Shown here in pieces: positions 1-9,049 of a DNA stretch of 64,000 nucleotides; the first letter of the stretch is position 1, and the number at the start of each line of letters is the position of its first letter. The DNA lies in contig CAWBYP010000002.1 of assembly GCA_963793005.1 (NCBI GenBank), forward strand, positions 372,001 to 436,000. The letters are read 5' to 3'. The notes beneath the pieces are model-generated. The model was not told the DNA's origin, ran no database searches, and was given only the letters and a program-made list of their open reading frames with translations. Made by a program: the position numbers and the translations under genes. Source of the stretch: RPQJ01 sp963793005. Lineage in GTDB: Bacteria > Pseudomonadota > Gammaproteobacteria > Steroidobacterales > Steroidobacteraceae.

Positions 1-957
1 GTGATCGTCGACGCTGCCCACGACCCCGCGGACCTGAGCCCATTCAAGGGCGACGTGGATCTCGCCAAGCTCGAACGGCTCATCGCCGCGCATGGCACAG
101 GCGGGATCGCCTACGTGAGCCTCGCGGCGACCGTGAACATGGCCGGCGGGCAGCCCGTCAGCATGGCAAATGTCACGGCGCTCCACGAGCTCTGCCGTCG
201 GCACGGCATTCCGCTCTACCTGGACGCCACTCGCCTCGCAGAGAACGCCTTCTTCATCCAGGAACGCGAGCCCGGATACTCCGGGAAATCCATCGCTGCG
301 ATCGTGGGCGAATTCTGCAGCCACACGGACGGCGCGTGGATGAGCGCGAAAAAGGACGCGCTGGTGAACATCGGTGGCTGGCTTGCCGTGCGCGATGGCA
401 CGCTTTTCGAGGAACTGCGCAACCTGGTCGTCGTGTACGAGGGCCTGCACACCTACGGGGGCCTGGCCGGACGGGACATGGAAGCCATGGCGATCGGCAT
501 CGCCGAGTCCATGCAGGACGACCACATGCGCTCGCGCATCGGCCAGGTGCGCTATCTCGCGGAACTGCTCGAGGACTGGGGCGTGCCGATGGTAAAGCCG
601 GTCGGCGGGCACGCCATTTTCCTGGACGCGCGCGCTTTCTACCCCCAGCTGAGGCAGGACCAGTTCCCGGCCCAGACGCTGGCCGCCGAACTCTACCTCG
701 ACACGGGCATCCGCTCGATGGAACGCGGCGTCGTGAGTTCCGGTCGTGACCCGGCGACCGGCGATCACCACTACCCCAAGCTCGAGCTCACGCGACTCAC
801 GTTACCCCGCAGGGTTTACACGCAGGCGCACATGGACGTTGTTGCGGAATCGGTGAAGGCAGTCTACGACGCTCGCGCCTCGGCCCGCGGCCTGGCCATG
901 GTCTACGAGCCCAGGTACCTGCGGTTCTTCCAGGCCCGCTTCAAGCCCATCAGCTGA
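1..957 (+). CDS. tpl: Tyrosine phenol-lyase (beta-tyrosinase), 3' part only
   Basis: PLP-dependent beta-eliminating lyase that splits L-tyrosine into phenol, pyruvate and ammonia. Only the C-terminal 318 codons are present: family members have about 456 residues and this fragment aligns from roughly residue 140, so the gene begins before the window and the GTG at base 1 is not a real start. The PLP-lysine motif SAKKD is at fragment residues 115-119 (Lys118 by homology), GGLAGRDMEAMAIG follows at 153-166. The motif RSMERG (residues 238-243) carries the Met and Arg that mark tyrosine phenol-lyase; tryptophanases have R-A-x-E-I-G there. Its stop overlaps the convergent tryptophanase by 8 bp. The lyase family is certain; the tyrosine preference is inferred from this motif. 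Confidence 0.88.
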   Translation: MIVDAAHDPADLSPFKGDVDLAKLERLIAAHGTGGIAYVSLAATVNMAGGQPVSMANVTALHELCRRHGIPLYLDATRLAENAFFIQEREPGYSGKSIAAIVGEFCSHTDGAWMSAKKDALVNIGGWLAVRDGTLFEELRNLVVVYEGLHTYGGLAGRDMEAMAIGIAESMQDDHMRSRIGQVRYLAELLEDWGVPMVKPVGGHAIFLDARAFYPQLRQDQFPAQTLAAELYLDTGIRSMERGVVSSGRDPATGDHHYPKLELTRLTLPRRVYTQAHMDVVAESVKAVYDARASARGLAMVYEPRYLRFFQARFKPIS

Positions 958-970
958 TCGGCTGGAAGCG
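937..970. repeat. Imperfect inverted repeat shared by the 3' ends of tpl and tnaA
   Basis: Bases 937-953 and 954-970 are inverted copies matching at 15 of 17 positions. The core ATCAGCTGAT (949-958) is a perfect palindrome and encodes Ile-Ser-stop on both strands. It is therefore the coding 3' end of both converging lyase genes, whose proteins end in FKPIS and FQPIS. I read it as the junction of an ancient tail-to-tail gene duplication. A role as a short bidirectional terminator is possible, but there is no T-tract. Confidence 0.8.
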
Positions 971-2317
971 CGCGGTGAAGTGCCGCAACTGCGGCGGCTG
1001 CGAGACGATGCGCAGCCCGCGCAGCTGGTCCTTGCCGCGCACGACTTCCTCGAACACCTCGATCATGTAGTCGGCGTGCGACTGCGTATACACGCGCCGC
1101 GGCATTGCGAGCCGCACGAGGTCCATGTCCGCGGCTTTCTCCACCCCATCCGGCCCGAGTCCGAACATCACCGTGCCGATCTCGCAGGCGCGTATGCCTC
1201 CGGCTTCGTAAAGGGCTACCGCCAGCGACTGGCCAGGGTATTCGAGCGGCGGAATATGCGGCAGGAACCGCCGCGCATCGACGAACACCGCGTGCCCGCC
1301 AACCGGCTGCACGATCGGAACACCGAGGCCCAGCAGCTTCTCACCGATGTACTCGTTGGTCCGCACCCGATAGCGCAGGTACTGCTCGTCGACGATCTCG
1401 TGCAGGCCGATGGCAATGGCCTCGAGGTCCCGGCCGGCGAGACCGCCATAGGTCGGGAATCCCTCGGTCAGGATCAGCCTGTTGCGCGCCTCCGCGGCCA
1501 GCTTGTCGTCGTTGGTCGCCAGCCAGCCGCCGATATTCGCGAACGCGTCCTTCTTGGCGCTCATGGTCATGCCGTCGGCGACCGAGAACATGTCGCGCAC
1601 GATGTCCGGCACGGACCGCGACTCCTGCCCCGGCTCCCGGCACTTGATGAACCATGCGTTCTCCGCGAAGCGGCACCCGTCGATTACCAGCGGCTTGCCG
1701 TGGCGATGCGCGATCTCGGCCGTGGCTCGGATGTTGGCGAGGCTCACCGGCTGCCCGCCACCCGCGTTGTTGGTCACCGTCAGCATCACCAGCGGCACGC
1801 TGTCGCCGGATTCCTCGAGCAGTTGCTCGAGCCGCGCGAGGTCGATGTTGCCCTTGAAGGGATGTCGCGCGTCGATGTCGTGGGCCTCGCGAACGACCAG
1901 GTCCACGGCCCGGGCGCCCGTTGCCTCGATGTTGCCGCGCGTGGTATCGAAGTGCGTGTTCGACGGAACGATGCGACCGGGTCCACCGACGATGGAAAAG
2001 AGTATCGCTTCGGCCGCACGACCCTGGTGCGTCGGGATCACGTGGCGGAACTGCATGAGTTCACGCACTGCCGTCTCGAAGCGGTAATAGGACGGCGAAC
2101 CGGCGTAGGACTCGTCGCCGCGCATGACCGCTCCCCACTGTTCCGCGCTCATCGCACTGGTGCCGCTGTCGGTCAGCAGGTCGATGATCACGTCCTCCGA
2201 GTGAATGGCGAACAGGTTCCACCCGGCCCGCTCGAGCAGCGCCCTGCGCTCCTCGACCGTGGTGATCCGGATCGGCTCGACGACCTTGATGCGGAACGGC
2301 TCGATGATGGTCTTCAT
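950..2317 (-). CDS. tnaA: Tryptophanase
   Basis: PLP enzyme of 455 aa that cleaves L-tryptophan to indole, pyruvate and ammonia. It is full length (E. coli TnaA 471 aa). N-terminal LLTDSGTSAMS is at 47-57, the PLP lysine is Lys256 in SAKKD, and GGLAGRDLEAIAIG follows. The segment RACEIG matches the RAVEIG of tryptophanases and not the RSMERG of tyrosine phenol-lyases, and the C-terminal RHFTARF also fits. The gene lies 7 bp after the NCS2 permease gene on the same strand, so the two are probably cotranscribed. No TnaC-like leader peptide is seen in front of it. It is paralogous to the converging tpl. Substrate choice rests on motifs, so other beta-elimination substrates remain possible. Confidence 0.85.
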   Translation of the reverse strand: MKTIIEPFRIKVVEPIRITTVEERRALLERAGWNLFAIHSEDVIIDLLTDSGTSAMSAEQWGAVMRGDESYAGSPSYYRFETAVRELMQFRHVIPTHQGRAAEAILFSIVGGPGRIVPSNTHFDTTRGNIEATGARAVDLVVREAHDIDARHPFKGNIDLARLEQLLEESGDSVPLVMLTVTNNAGGGQPVSLANIRATAEIAHRHGKPLVIDGCRFAENAWFIKCREPGQESRSVPDIVRDMFSVADGMTMSAKKDAFANIGGWLATNDDKLAAEARNRLILTEGFPTYGGLAGRDLEAIAIGLHEIVDEQYLRYRVRTNEYIGEKLLGLGVPIVQPVGGHAVFVDARRFLPHIPPLEYPGQSLAVALYEAGGIRACEIGTVMFGLGPDGVEKAADMDLVRLAMPRRVYTQSHADYMIEVFEEVVRGKDQLRGLRIVSQPPQLRHFTARFQPIS

Positions 2318-2324
2318 GCGTGAT

Positions 2325-3743
2325 TCACCCCGCGGCCGCCGGCCGTATCATCAGGAAATAGAACAGCAGCAGGCCGGCGATCACCCACGACGCCGGGCGT
2401 GTGTCGCGCGCCCGCCCGCCGAGCACCTTCACCAGCGGGTACGAGACCAGGCCGAGCGCGAGGCCGTCCGCTATCGAATACGTGAATGGAATGCCTGCCA
2501 TCACGAGGAATGCCGGCACCACCTCGGTGTGATCGCTCCAGTCCACGTGCCTCACATTGCCGAGCATCATCGCGCCAACCAGCACCAGCGCAGGGGAGGT
2601 GATCGGCGGATATCCGCCAAGCATGATGACGACCGGGCTGAACGCCAGCGCGACGAGGAAGAGCACGGCAACCGTCAGCGCCGTGAGTCCCGTACGGCCG
2701 CCCTGCTCCACTCCGGTCGCGCTCTCGATGTAGCTCGTCACGGTGCTGGTACCGAGGCATGCGCCGGCGACCGTGCCCACTGCATCCGACACGAAAGCCT
2801 GCCGGGCGCGAGGCAACCTGCCATCGCGCATCAGTCCCGCCTGCCCGGCGACGCCGACCAGCGTTCCGACGGTGTCGAAGAACACCATGAACAGGAAGAT
2901 CGCGACGATCGGCGCCATCGCAACCGTAAGCGCACCCCGCACATCCATCTGCAACAGCGTGGGTGTCAGCGACGGCGGCGGCGCAATCAGGTGGTCGGCG
3001 AGCTCGAACCGCGTCACGAGACCCGAGTTCGCGACCAGCGGTGAACCCGCCACGCTCGCTCCCATCATGGGCAGTGCAAGCTTGATCATTATTGCCGCCG
3101 CTCCGGCCGCCAGGATTCCCCACAGGATCGCACCGCGCACCCTGCGTGCGTGCAGGCCCGCGCCCATCAGCAGCCCGACGAAGAACACCAGCACGTCCGG
3201 CGATCCGAACTCCGGATTCAGCGTCACGGCGGTGCCTGGGTCAGCGATGACCAGCTGCGCGTTCTGCAGCCCGATGAAGGCGATAAAGAGCCCGATGCCC
3301 GCGGCGATTGAGTGCCGCATGCTCGGACTCAGGGCATCCATCACGGCCTGCCGCGCACCTGCCAGAGTGAGCACCAGGAACAGCACGCCTGAGACGAATA
3401 CCGCCCCGAGCGCCGTCGCCCACGGCATCGCCGATCCAGCCGCGGCAGCCGCCGGGATCGCCGCGAATACGAAGAAGAAGTTCTCGCCCATGCCAGGGGC
3501 CTGCGCAATCGGGTAGCGCGCGTAGAGGCCCATGATGGCCGAGGCGAGTGCTGCCGCCAGGCAGGTCGCGGTCATCACTGCGCCGAAATCCATGCCCGTC
3601 GACTCGCCGAACATCGCGCCCGACAGCACCGCGGGCTGCACGACGATGATGTACGACATGGTCAGGAACGTGGTCAGGCCGGCCGCCAGCTCGGTACGCA
3701 CCGAGGTCCCGTGCTCGTGCAGTCGGAAAATGCGTTCCAGCAT
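2325..3743 (-). CDS. NCS2 family permease, AzgA-like (purine/nucleobase transporter)
   Basis: Polytopic inner-membrane transporter of about 472 aa, related to AzgA/PbuG/AdeP-type hypoxanthine-guanine-adenine permeases. The start MLERIFRLHEHGTSVRTE and the segment GLTTFLTMSYI are characteristic of the AzgA branch. The motif APGMGENFFF sits in TM3, and DTVGTLVGVAGQAGL plus GTSTVTSYIESATGVEQGG are the conserved TM8/TM10 regions. I chose ATG at 3743; an in-frame GTG at 3752 would add three residues. It lies upstream of tnaA with a 7-bp gap, where E. coli instead has an unrelated tryptophan permease. The substrate cannot be read from the sequence: a purine is likely by family, an indole-like ring is conceivable from context. 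Confidence 0.85.
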   Translation of the reverse strand: MLERIFRLHEHGTSVRTELAAGLTTFLTMSYIIVVQPAVLSGAMFGESTGMDFGAVMTATCLAAALASAIMGLYARYPIAQAPGMGENFFFVFAAIPAAAAAGSAMPWATALGAVFVSGVLFLVLTLAGARQAVMDALSPSMRHSIAAGIGLFIAFIGLQNAQLVIADPGTAVTLNPEFGSPDVLVFFVGLLMGAGLHARRVRGAILWGILAAGAAAIMIKLALPMMGASVAGSPLVANSGLVTRFELADHLIAPPPSLTPTLLQMDVRGALTVAMAPIVAIFLFMVFFDTVGTLVGVAGQAGLMRDGRLPRARQAFVSDAVGTVAGACLGTSTVTSYIESATGVEQGGRTGLTALTVAVLFLVALAFSPVVIMLGGYPPITSPALVLVGAMMLGNVRHVDWSDHTEVVPAFLVMAGIPFTYSIADGLALGLVSYPLVKVLGGRARDTRPASWVIAGLLLFYFLMIRPAAAG

Positions 3744-3764
3744 GCCTGTCACCGGATTCGGGGA

Positions 3765-6047
3765 TCAGCCACCGACCGACATACGACCCGTCGTCCTGGA
3801 TGACCCCCTGCGCCTGCATGCAGCCAGCGCGAGCAGCAGCAGCATGCAGGGGCCAGTTGCGCCGCCACCGCCACCGCCGCCACCGCCACCGCCGCCACCG
3901 CCACCGCCCGATGAGGGCGCCGAGGTGATGGTGACGGTCGCGCTTGCATAACGCGTCGAGTCCGCGTCCGGCACTGCCTTCACTGTGACATTCGCCGGAT
4001 TCGGTCGGGCCGCGGGCGCCGTGTAGAAACCGCTTGCCGAAACAGTACCTACGACCGCGTTACCACCCGGCACGTTGTTCACAGACCAGGTGACGCCGCC
4101 GTTGCCTGCATTCGTGACGGATGCCGAAAACGCCTGCGTGCCCACGCCCGCCTGCACCGTTGCCGTAATCGGCGAGAGCGAGATCGCCACCACTGGCGGC
4201 AGGCACGCGACCGGGCCTGCAGATGCCGGTGCGGCGGTGGATGCCGCTGTCGGCGTCACGATGACGTCGGCCGCGTCCTGGCGGCCGAGGTTGTCGGTGA
4301 CCGTGAGGCGCACCGTGAATGATCCCGATGCCGGCGCCACGACAACCGCTGTATCGGTGTTTGCCCCTACGATGCCCGTGGCACTCCCGCTGACGATGCT
4401 CCAGTCAAAGGCGCCGATCGCGCGTCCGCAGGCCGCACCGCTGCCGATGCCTCGCAGCACAACGTCCTGGCCGGGCGACACACCGCCCGGCACACTGACG
4501 GCCGCAATGGGCCGCAGCGCTGCCTGCACGGCGCCTTGCGCGTTCGCCATTCCTGCACCGCAGGTCTGTGTCGTGCAGACGCACTCGGAGACCTGCACGT
4601 CACCGGCGCCCGTGGGCACGTGGCATACCGGAACCGTCGGGTCACTGGACGCAGGAAACGGCTTCTTCGCACCTTCCTGCAGGCGCGCAATCAGCTGCGT
4701 CGTGGACAGGCGCCCGTTGACCCCGAGCATCAGTCCCGCAATGCCGGACACGATAGGTGCCGAAAAACTGGTGCCGACATTGAATTGGTACTGGTCGGTA
4801 TATGTGTCGGTGGTCGGTGTCGTCGTGCCGAGGTTGGTCGTCGTGTCGATCGAGTACAGGCACGGTGCGCCTGGGTCGATATTCACGCAGTTGCCGCCGG
4901 GCGCGCTCAACGCGACTCCCGGACCGAGGTTGCTGAAGCCCACCTTGGTACCCAGGTGCCGGATTGCGCCGATGCCGGCAACCCCGGCGCAGTTCGCCGG
5001 CGTCTCGACGATGCTGCCATCATTGCCTACCGAGGCCACCACCACTACGTCGCGCGCGCGCAACCGGTTGATCGCGTCCTGGTAGCTCTGCGGACAGGTA
5101 TTGCCACCCCCCAGGCTCAGGTTGACGACACGCGCCGGATACGGGTTGCCTGGTGCGCCATCGACGGGCAAGCCACCCGCCCACAGCATCCCGGCGACGA
5201 TGTCCGAGTCATAGCCGCCGCACTTGCCGAGCACCCGGACCGGCAGGATCCAGCCCTGCCACCCAAGACCGGCGACTCCACGCGCGTTGTTGCTGCGCGC
5301 AGCGATGATCCCTGAGACGCGGGTTCCGTGCCAGGTACTGCCACTCGCCTGGCAGCCATCGAACGGCAGCGAGGACGCTTCGTTGTCCGTCACCCAGTCT
5401 CCCGGGTCCGACGCGTCAAGGTCCCAGCCGTCGTTGTCGTTCGCGAGCTTGCGTTCCGAAACAAAGTCGAATCCAGGCAGCAGCCGGCCGCCCGCCCCTG
5501 CCAGCGCCAGGTCCGGGTGCTCGTAACGCACACCGGTATCGAGCACCGCGATCACGACCCCGCTGCCGCCGGTGGAAATATCCCAGGCACTGACGGCATC
5601 AACCGCGCTCGGCGCAGCAGGCGCGTTTTGCAGGTACCACTGCCCCGGAAAAAGCGTGTCGTTGGGTATCGCGTGCGCATACCGCCGCCGGTCGAGTTCG
5701 GCGTACTGTACGGTCGGATCGGCTCGCAGCGCCTCGAGCGCTGGCTCAATGGACCCGGGGGCCGCGAGGACGCCGAGTTCCAGCACACGAAGCCGGGACT
5801 CAATCCGGCGGCTCTGCCGGAGCGGGACACCAGTGCGGCTGGCGAGTGACGCTACGTCGGGGTCGTCGACGGCAGGGCGTGCGCCGCGTGTCGCACCCGC
5901 GCTGCGCAGCTTCACGATCACGCGCACCTGGCCACCGTCGGCATAGTCCAGCGATGGCTTTGCAACAGGCGCCGATCCGGGCGCCGCTGCGGCGGCACAG
6001 GCAAAGACTGCCGTCAACAGTCCAGTCGTCAAGGAACTAATCTTCAT
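3765..6047 (-). CDS. Secreted S8 (subtilisin-like) serine protease with PKD/Ig-like domains and poly-Gly C-terminus
   Basis: Exported serine endopeptidase of 760 aa. A Sec signal peptide covers about residues 1-22 (ending ACAAAAAP). A prodomain-like region runs to about residue 125. The peptidase domain has Asp170 in AVLDTGVR, His240 in WHGTRVSG, oxyanion Asn342 in SVGNDG and Ser427 in GTSFSAP, so the triad is intact. A PKD-like domain lies at about 512-600 and a bacterial Ig-like domain at about 618-705. The end is unusual: 16 glycines, a short hydrophobic stretch containing LLLLALAAC, then RRR and a 13-residue polar tail. This resembles Gly-rich C-terminal sorting tails (GlyGly-CTERM type), but the hydrophobic segment is short and no sortase is in the window. 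It lies 21 bp upstream of the permease gene. Confidence 0.9.
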   Translation of the reverse strand: MKISSLTTGLLTAVFACAAAAAPGSAPVAKPSLDYADGGQVRVIVKLRSAGATRGARPAVDDPDVASLASRTGVPLRQSRRIESRLRVLELGVLAAPGSIEPALEALRADPTVQYAELDRRRYAHAIPNDTLFPGQWYLQNAPAAPSAVDAVSAWDISTGGSGVVIAVLDTGVRYEHPDLALAGAGGRLLPGFDFVSERKLANDNDGWDLDASDPGDWVTDNEASSLPFDGCQASGSTWHGTRVSGIIAARSNNARGVAGLGWQGWILPVRVLGKCGGYDSDIVAGMLWAGGLPVDGAPGNPYPARVVNLSLGGGNTCPQSYQDAINRLRARDVVVVASVGNDGSIVETPANCAGVAGIGAIRHLGTKVGFSNLGPGVALSAPGGNCVNIDPGAPCLYSIDTTTNLGTTTPTTDTYTDQYQFNVGTSFSAPIVSGIAGLMLGVNGRLSTTQLIARLQEGAKKPFPASSDPTVPVCHVPTGAGDVQVSECVCTTQTCGAGMANAQGAVQAALRPIAAVSVPGGVSPGQDVVLRGIGSGAACGRAIGAFDWSIVSGSATGIVGANTDTAVVVAPASGSFTVRLTVTDNLGRQDAADVIVTPTAASTAAPASAGPVACLPPVVAISLSPITATVQAGVGTQAFSASVTNAGNGGVTWSVNNVPGGNAVVGTVSASGFYTAPAARPNPANVTVKAVPDADSTRYASATVTITSAPSSGGGGGGGGGGGGGGGGATGPCMLLLLALAACRRRGSSRTTGRMSVGG
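3861..3908. repeat. 15-bp tandem repeat encoding the protease poly-Gly tract
   Basis: Three perfect copies of the 15-base unit GCCGCCACCGCCACC plus one extra GCC codon, read on the minus strand as 16 consecutive glycine codons (GGC/GGT). The unit length is a multiple of three, so slippage would change the Gly linker by five residues without breaking the frame. Confidence 0.9.
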
Positions 6048-6169
6048 GGGCTGGCTCGCTTGGGGTCGGCGCGCTCGGCCGCGCGCTCCCTGGGGACGGC
6101 CATGATATCCCGCGAGGTCAGCTCCCGCGGAGTCGACACAGGCGATTTATTTCCTGACTGGCGACCCGG

Positions 6170-6766
6170 CTATTTGGCGGGCGCGGCCTCGAGCGACCGG
6201 ATCGCAGCCCCGACGTCCCGGGCAAGCTGCGCAACGGCGCGACTGTGCCCGGCAGCGAGCGGCCCGTAGCCCGCCTGTTGCAGCGGCTCGCGCACGCTCG
6301 TCCGACCTGACTCCGACTTGCTGTCCTTGACGCGCCGCACCGTCCATGCGGCCTCCAGCACAGCGGCTGTACCCGGCGTGGAGTCAAAGCGCAGGACATC
6401 GACGACGACACGATACTTCGCAAGTTGTACGTCGCCCCCCGAGAGCGTCGTCACGTTCGGCGTACCGAGATCGGTCGCGAGGTCATTGGCCAGGACCACC
6501 TCGATCTGGTCCTGCAGCGGCGATGCCCAGCGGTTGAACTCGTCGAGCTGAACCTGGTTGACACCGGCCGTCACCACGATCTGCGGCCGGTCGACGGCTG
6601 CCGGGACTGTTACCGGTCCCACGACCACCGCCAGCGCACTACCCTTGGGCGCGCTGGCTGCGGCTACCGCGCTCAAGGTATAGAACTGCGAAGGCGGCGT
6701 AGACGAACAGCCCGCCAGGATCGCCAGCGTGATGGGCAGCACGGCCCGGGTAGTCAGTCTGCACAT
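6170..6766 (-). CDS. pqiC: PqiC-type outer-membrane lipoprotein (ABC-type transport auxiliary)
   Basis: Lipoprotein of 198 aa with signal peptide and lipobox LAGC (acylated Cys20), then SSTPPSQFYTL, the hallmark start of the PqiC/YmbA (DUF330) family. In E. coli PqiC anchors the periplasmic end of the PqiB tube to the outer membrane. The start codon shares one base with the pqiB stop (TGATG), so translation is probably coupled. It is the last gene of a four-gene operon. Confidence 0.88.
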   Translation of the reverse strand: MCRLTTRAVLPITLAILAGCSSTPPSQFYTLSAVAAASAPKGSALAVVVGPVTVPAAVDRPQIVVTAGVNQVQLDEFNRWASPLQDQIEVVLANDLATDLGTPNVTTLSGGDVQLAKYRVVVDVLRFDSTPGTAAVLEAAWTVRRVKDSKSESGRTSVREPLQQAGYGPLAAGHSRAVAQLARDVGAAIRSLEAAPAK

Positions 6767-8415
6767 CAGTTCTTCTCCTCGTCCTTGCCGCGGATCAGCG
6801 CTTCCGGATGGCGCTCAAGATAGTCGGTCAGGTCACGGAACGAACGTGCCGCCCTCGCGACCTCTTCCAGTGCGTCGTCGAGCGCCTGTCGCGTCGGCGC
6901 GTCGGGGCCAGCCATGTTCGTGTCTGCGTTCTGCATCAGGCGATCAGCCTTGGTCATCGCGTCGCGGAATGCCACCAGCGCGTCCTTCAGCTCGGGCGTC
7001 AGTTCCTTGTCCCAATGCGCCAGCAACTGGTTCACGGTCTCCAGCGTGACCTTGAAATCGTCGCCTATCGCCTTGAAGGGAATGCTGTCGATCTTGGCCA
7101 TGATGCTGCCGAGCTTCGCCTCGAGCTCGGGCAACGCGCTCGGTATGGTCGGCATGACGGGCTCGGGGTCACTCCAGTCGACGTCGACCTTCGGCACGTC
7201 CTTGAAGAAATCGAGCGCCACGAAGCGTTCGCCCGTGAGCATGCTTCCGCTGCGCAGTTGCGCCCTGAGGCCCTGCTGCTCGATCAGCCGGTTGAAGTAC
7301 GCCTCGCGGGCCTTGTTTGTCTGGATCAGGGTCGCGGCATCCGCGGCCCCCGAGCCACTCACCCGTGCGACGAGGCGCTCCGGGTAGGCAACGATTTCTA
7401 CGCGACCGCGTGGCCTCGGCGCCTTCGGATCCGCCTCCAGGCCCACACCAATGACTTCGCCGGCTGGCATGCCGAGCATCAGAACCGGAGCCCCGACTGA
7501 CAGGCCGCGCAACGACTCGTCGAAATACAGCACGAACTTCCTGGCAATCGCGGGGGGCTGCCGCATGGCCGCGCTTCGATCCGGGTACAGCGTGAAGTTC
7601 GATCCGACCTCCGCCGGGTCACCCGGCTTTACGTTCTCGGGTGTCTCGAATGCCACGCCGCCCGCGATCAGCGCCGCCAGGCTTTCGGTGCGGACTTTGA
7701 ATCCATTGGCGCCCATGGTGATATCCACGCCGCTCGCATTCCAGAACCGGCTCTCCGAATTGACGTACTTGTCGTATGGCGAATTTACGAAGACCTTGAG
7801 GTCGATCGACTGTCCGTCCGGCGTCAGGTCGAATGCGGTCACCTGGCCGGCAAGGATGTGCCGGAAATACACCGGCGACCCGATGCCCAGCGATCCGAGT
7901 ACCGCGGAGGTCAGATGGAATTCCCGCCCTGGTTGGTCGGAGACCACCGGCGCGACTTCCAGGCCCGTGTACTTGCGATTCGCCTTCTTCGACGTGCCGA
8001 CCGAGAAGCCGATGTAGTTACCCGAGAGCAGCGTCCCCAGCCCTGAAACGCCGCTCAGCGAGATACGCGGCTCGACCACCCAGAAGCGGGCATCCTCGAC
8101 CATCAGGCCTTCGGCGTTCTTGGCGATCTTCGCCGTCACCAGCACTTTCGAGAAGTCGTCGGCGAGCTCGACATCGGTAACCTGGCCGATCTTCACGTCC
8201 TTGTACTTGATGAATGTCTTGCCGGCTTCTATCCCTTCGGCCTCGCGAAACTCTATCGTGATCGTCGGGCCCTCCTTCATGATCCGGTTGACCGCGATGC
8301 CCAGCGCTACGACTGCGGCCAGGATCGGGATGATCCAGATGACGGAGATCCGCTTCCGCTTGCCGGGCGTCACCCTGGCCTGCGGCAGGTCGCTTTCGGA
8401 ATAGGTCTCAGCCAT
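6766..8415 (-). CDS. pqiB: Intermembrane transport protein PqiB (three MCE domains)
   Basis: Protein of 549 aa with a single N-terminal membrane helix at about 23-43, followed by three MCE (MlaD-like) domains starting near residues 51, 165 and 290 and a C-terminal helical region (about 445-530) that forms the needle of the hexameric tube. It carries lipid between inner and outer membranes together with PqiA and PqiC. I chose ATG 8415 because AGGAGA lies 7 bases upstream; an upstream in-frame start at 8442 would put nine atypical residues inside pqiA. The start overlaps the second pqiA gene by 8 bp. Confidence 0.92.
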   Translation of the reverse strand: MAETYSESDLPQARVTPGKRKRISVIWIIPILAAVVALGIAVNRIMKEGPTITIEFREAEGIEAGKTFIKYKDVKIGQVTDVELADDFSKVLVTAKIAKNAEGLMVEDARFWVVEPRISLSGVSGLGTLLSGNYIGFSVGTSKKANRKYTGLEVAPVVSDQPGREFHLTSAVLGSLGIGSPVYFRHILAGQVTAFDLTPDGQSIDLKVFVNSPYDKYVNSESRFWNASGVDITMGANGFKVRTESLAALIAGGVAFETPENVKPGDPAEVGSNFTLYPDRSAAMRQPPAIARKFVLYFDESLRGLSVGAPVLMLGMPAGEVIGVGLEADPKAPRPRGRVEIVAYPERLVARVSGSGAADAATLIQTNKAREAYFNRLIEQQGLRAQLRSGSMLTGERFVALDFFKDVPKVDVDWSDPEPVMPTIPSALPELEAKLGSIMAKIDSIPFKAIGDDFKVTLETVNQLLAHWDKELTPELKDALVAFRDAMTKADRLMQNADTNMAGPDAPTRQALDDALEEVARAARSFRDLTDYLERHPEALIRGKDEEKN

Positions 8416-9049
8416 TGCGGGTCTCCTGGCGCGCCCTGGCATCCCAGATCAGGCGCGGATCAAAGGTTTCGGCAGCGATCATCGTAAGCACGACCACGGC
8501 CGCGAAAAACAATACGCCCGGCCCCGGCACGATCGACATGAGTGGATCGAGCTGCACCAGCGCGACTGTGAACGTGTCCACGAACACGTCGAGCATCGAC
8601 CAGCGGCCGATGATCTCGACCATCCTGTACAGGCGTGTCCGTTCCTGATTGCTGCTCGACGACTTGCGCCGCACAGTGACCAGAAGGTAGGTCAGCGCAA
8701 CCAGTTTGCCGAGCGGGACCATGAAGCTTGCAACCAGCACTATCAGTGCGAGCGGCCACGAACCCGTCTGGTACAGCAACACGACGCCGCCCATGATCGT
8801 GTCGGGTTCGGTCGAGCCCATGGCCGTGGTTTCCATCACCGGCAACAGGTTGGCCGGCAGGAAACAGACGGCCGCCGCTATCAGCAGCGCCAAGGTCGTC
8901 TCGATCGACGCCTTGCGGCGCCATTCGAGTTCGGATCCGCAGCGCGGGCAGTGTCCCGGCTCGTGATGGCTGACGGGCTTCGCCACCAGGCTGCAGGTCT
9001 CGCAGCAGACCAACCCGACACCTGCTGCGGTGATGGGTATCCGGTTCAT
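8408..9049 (-). CDS. pqiA: Paraquat-inducible protein A, C-terminal-half homologue
   Basis: Inner-membrane protein of 213 aa equal to one PqiA domain: an N-terminal zinc-ribbon-like pair CCETC...CPRCG, then four predicted membrane helices, with FLPANLLPVM and GSWPLALIVLVASFMVPLGK. E. coli PqiA is a single protein of about 417 aa with two such domains; here the domains are separate genes overlapping as ATGA. It should supply lipid to the PqiB tube from the inner membrane. Confidence 0.88.
   Translation of the reverse strand: MNRIPITAAGVGLVCCETCSLVAKPVSHHEPGHCPRCGSELEWRRKASIETTLALLIAAAVCFLPANLLPVMETTAMGSTEPDTIMGGVVLLYQTGSWPLALIVLVASFMVPLGKLVALTYLLVTVRRKSSSSNQERTRLYRMVEIIGRWSMLDVFVDTFTVALVQLDPLMSIVPGPGVLFFAAVVVLTMIAAETFDPRLIWDARARQETRNG

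Noticed and set aside
980..2323. A 447-codon open frame opposite tnaA
   Set aside because: Shadow of tnaA; composition is Arg/His-rich and shows no domain.
3861..3908. A CRISPR-like or short tandem repeat array
   Set aside because: The units are 15 bp without spacers and simply encode poly-glycine.
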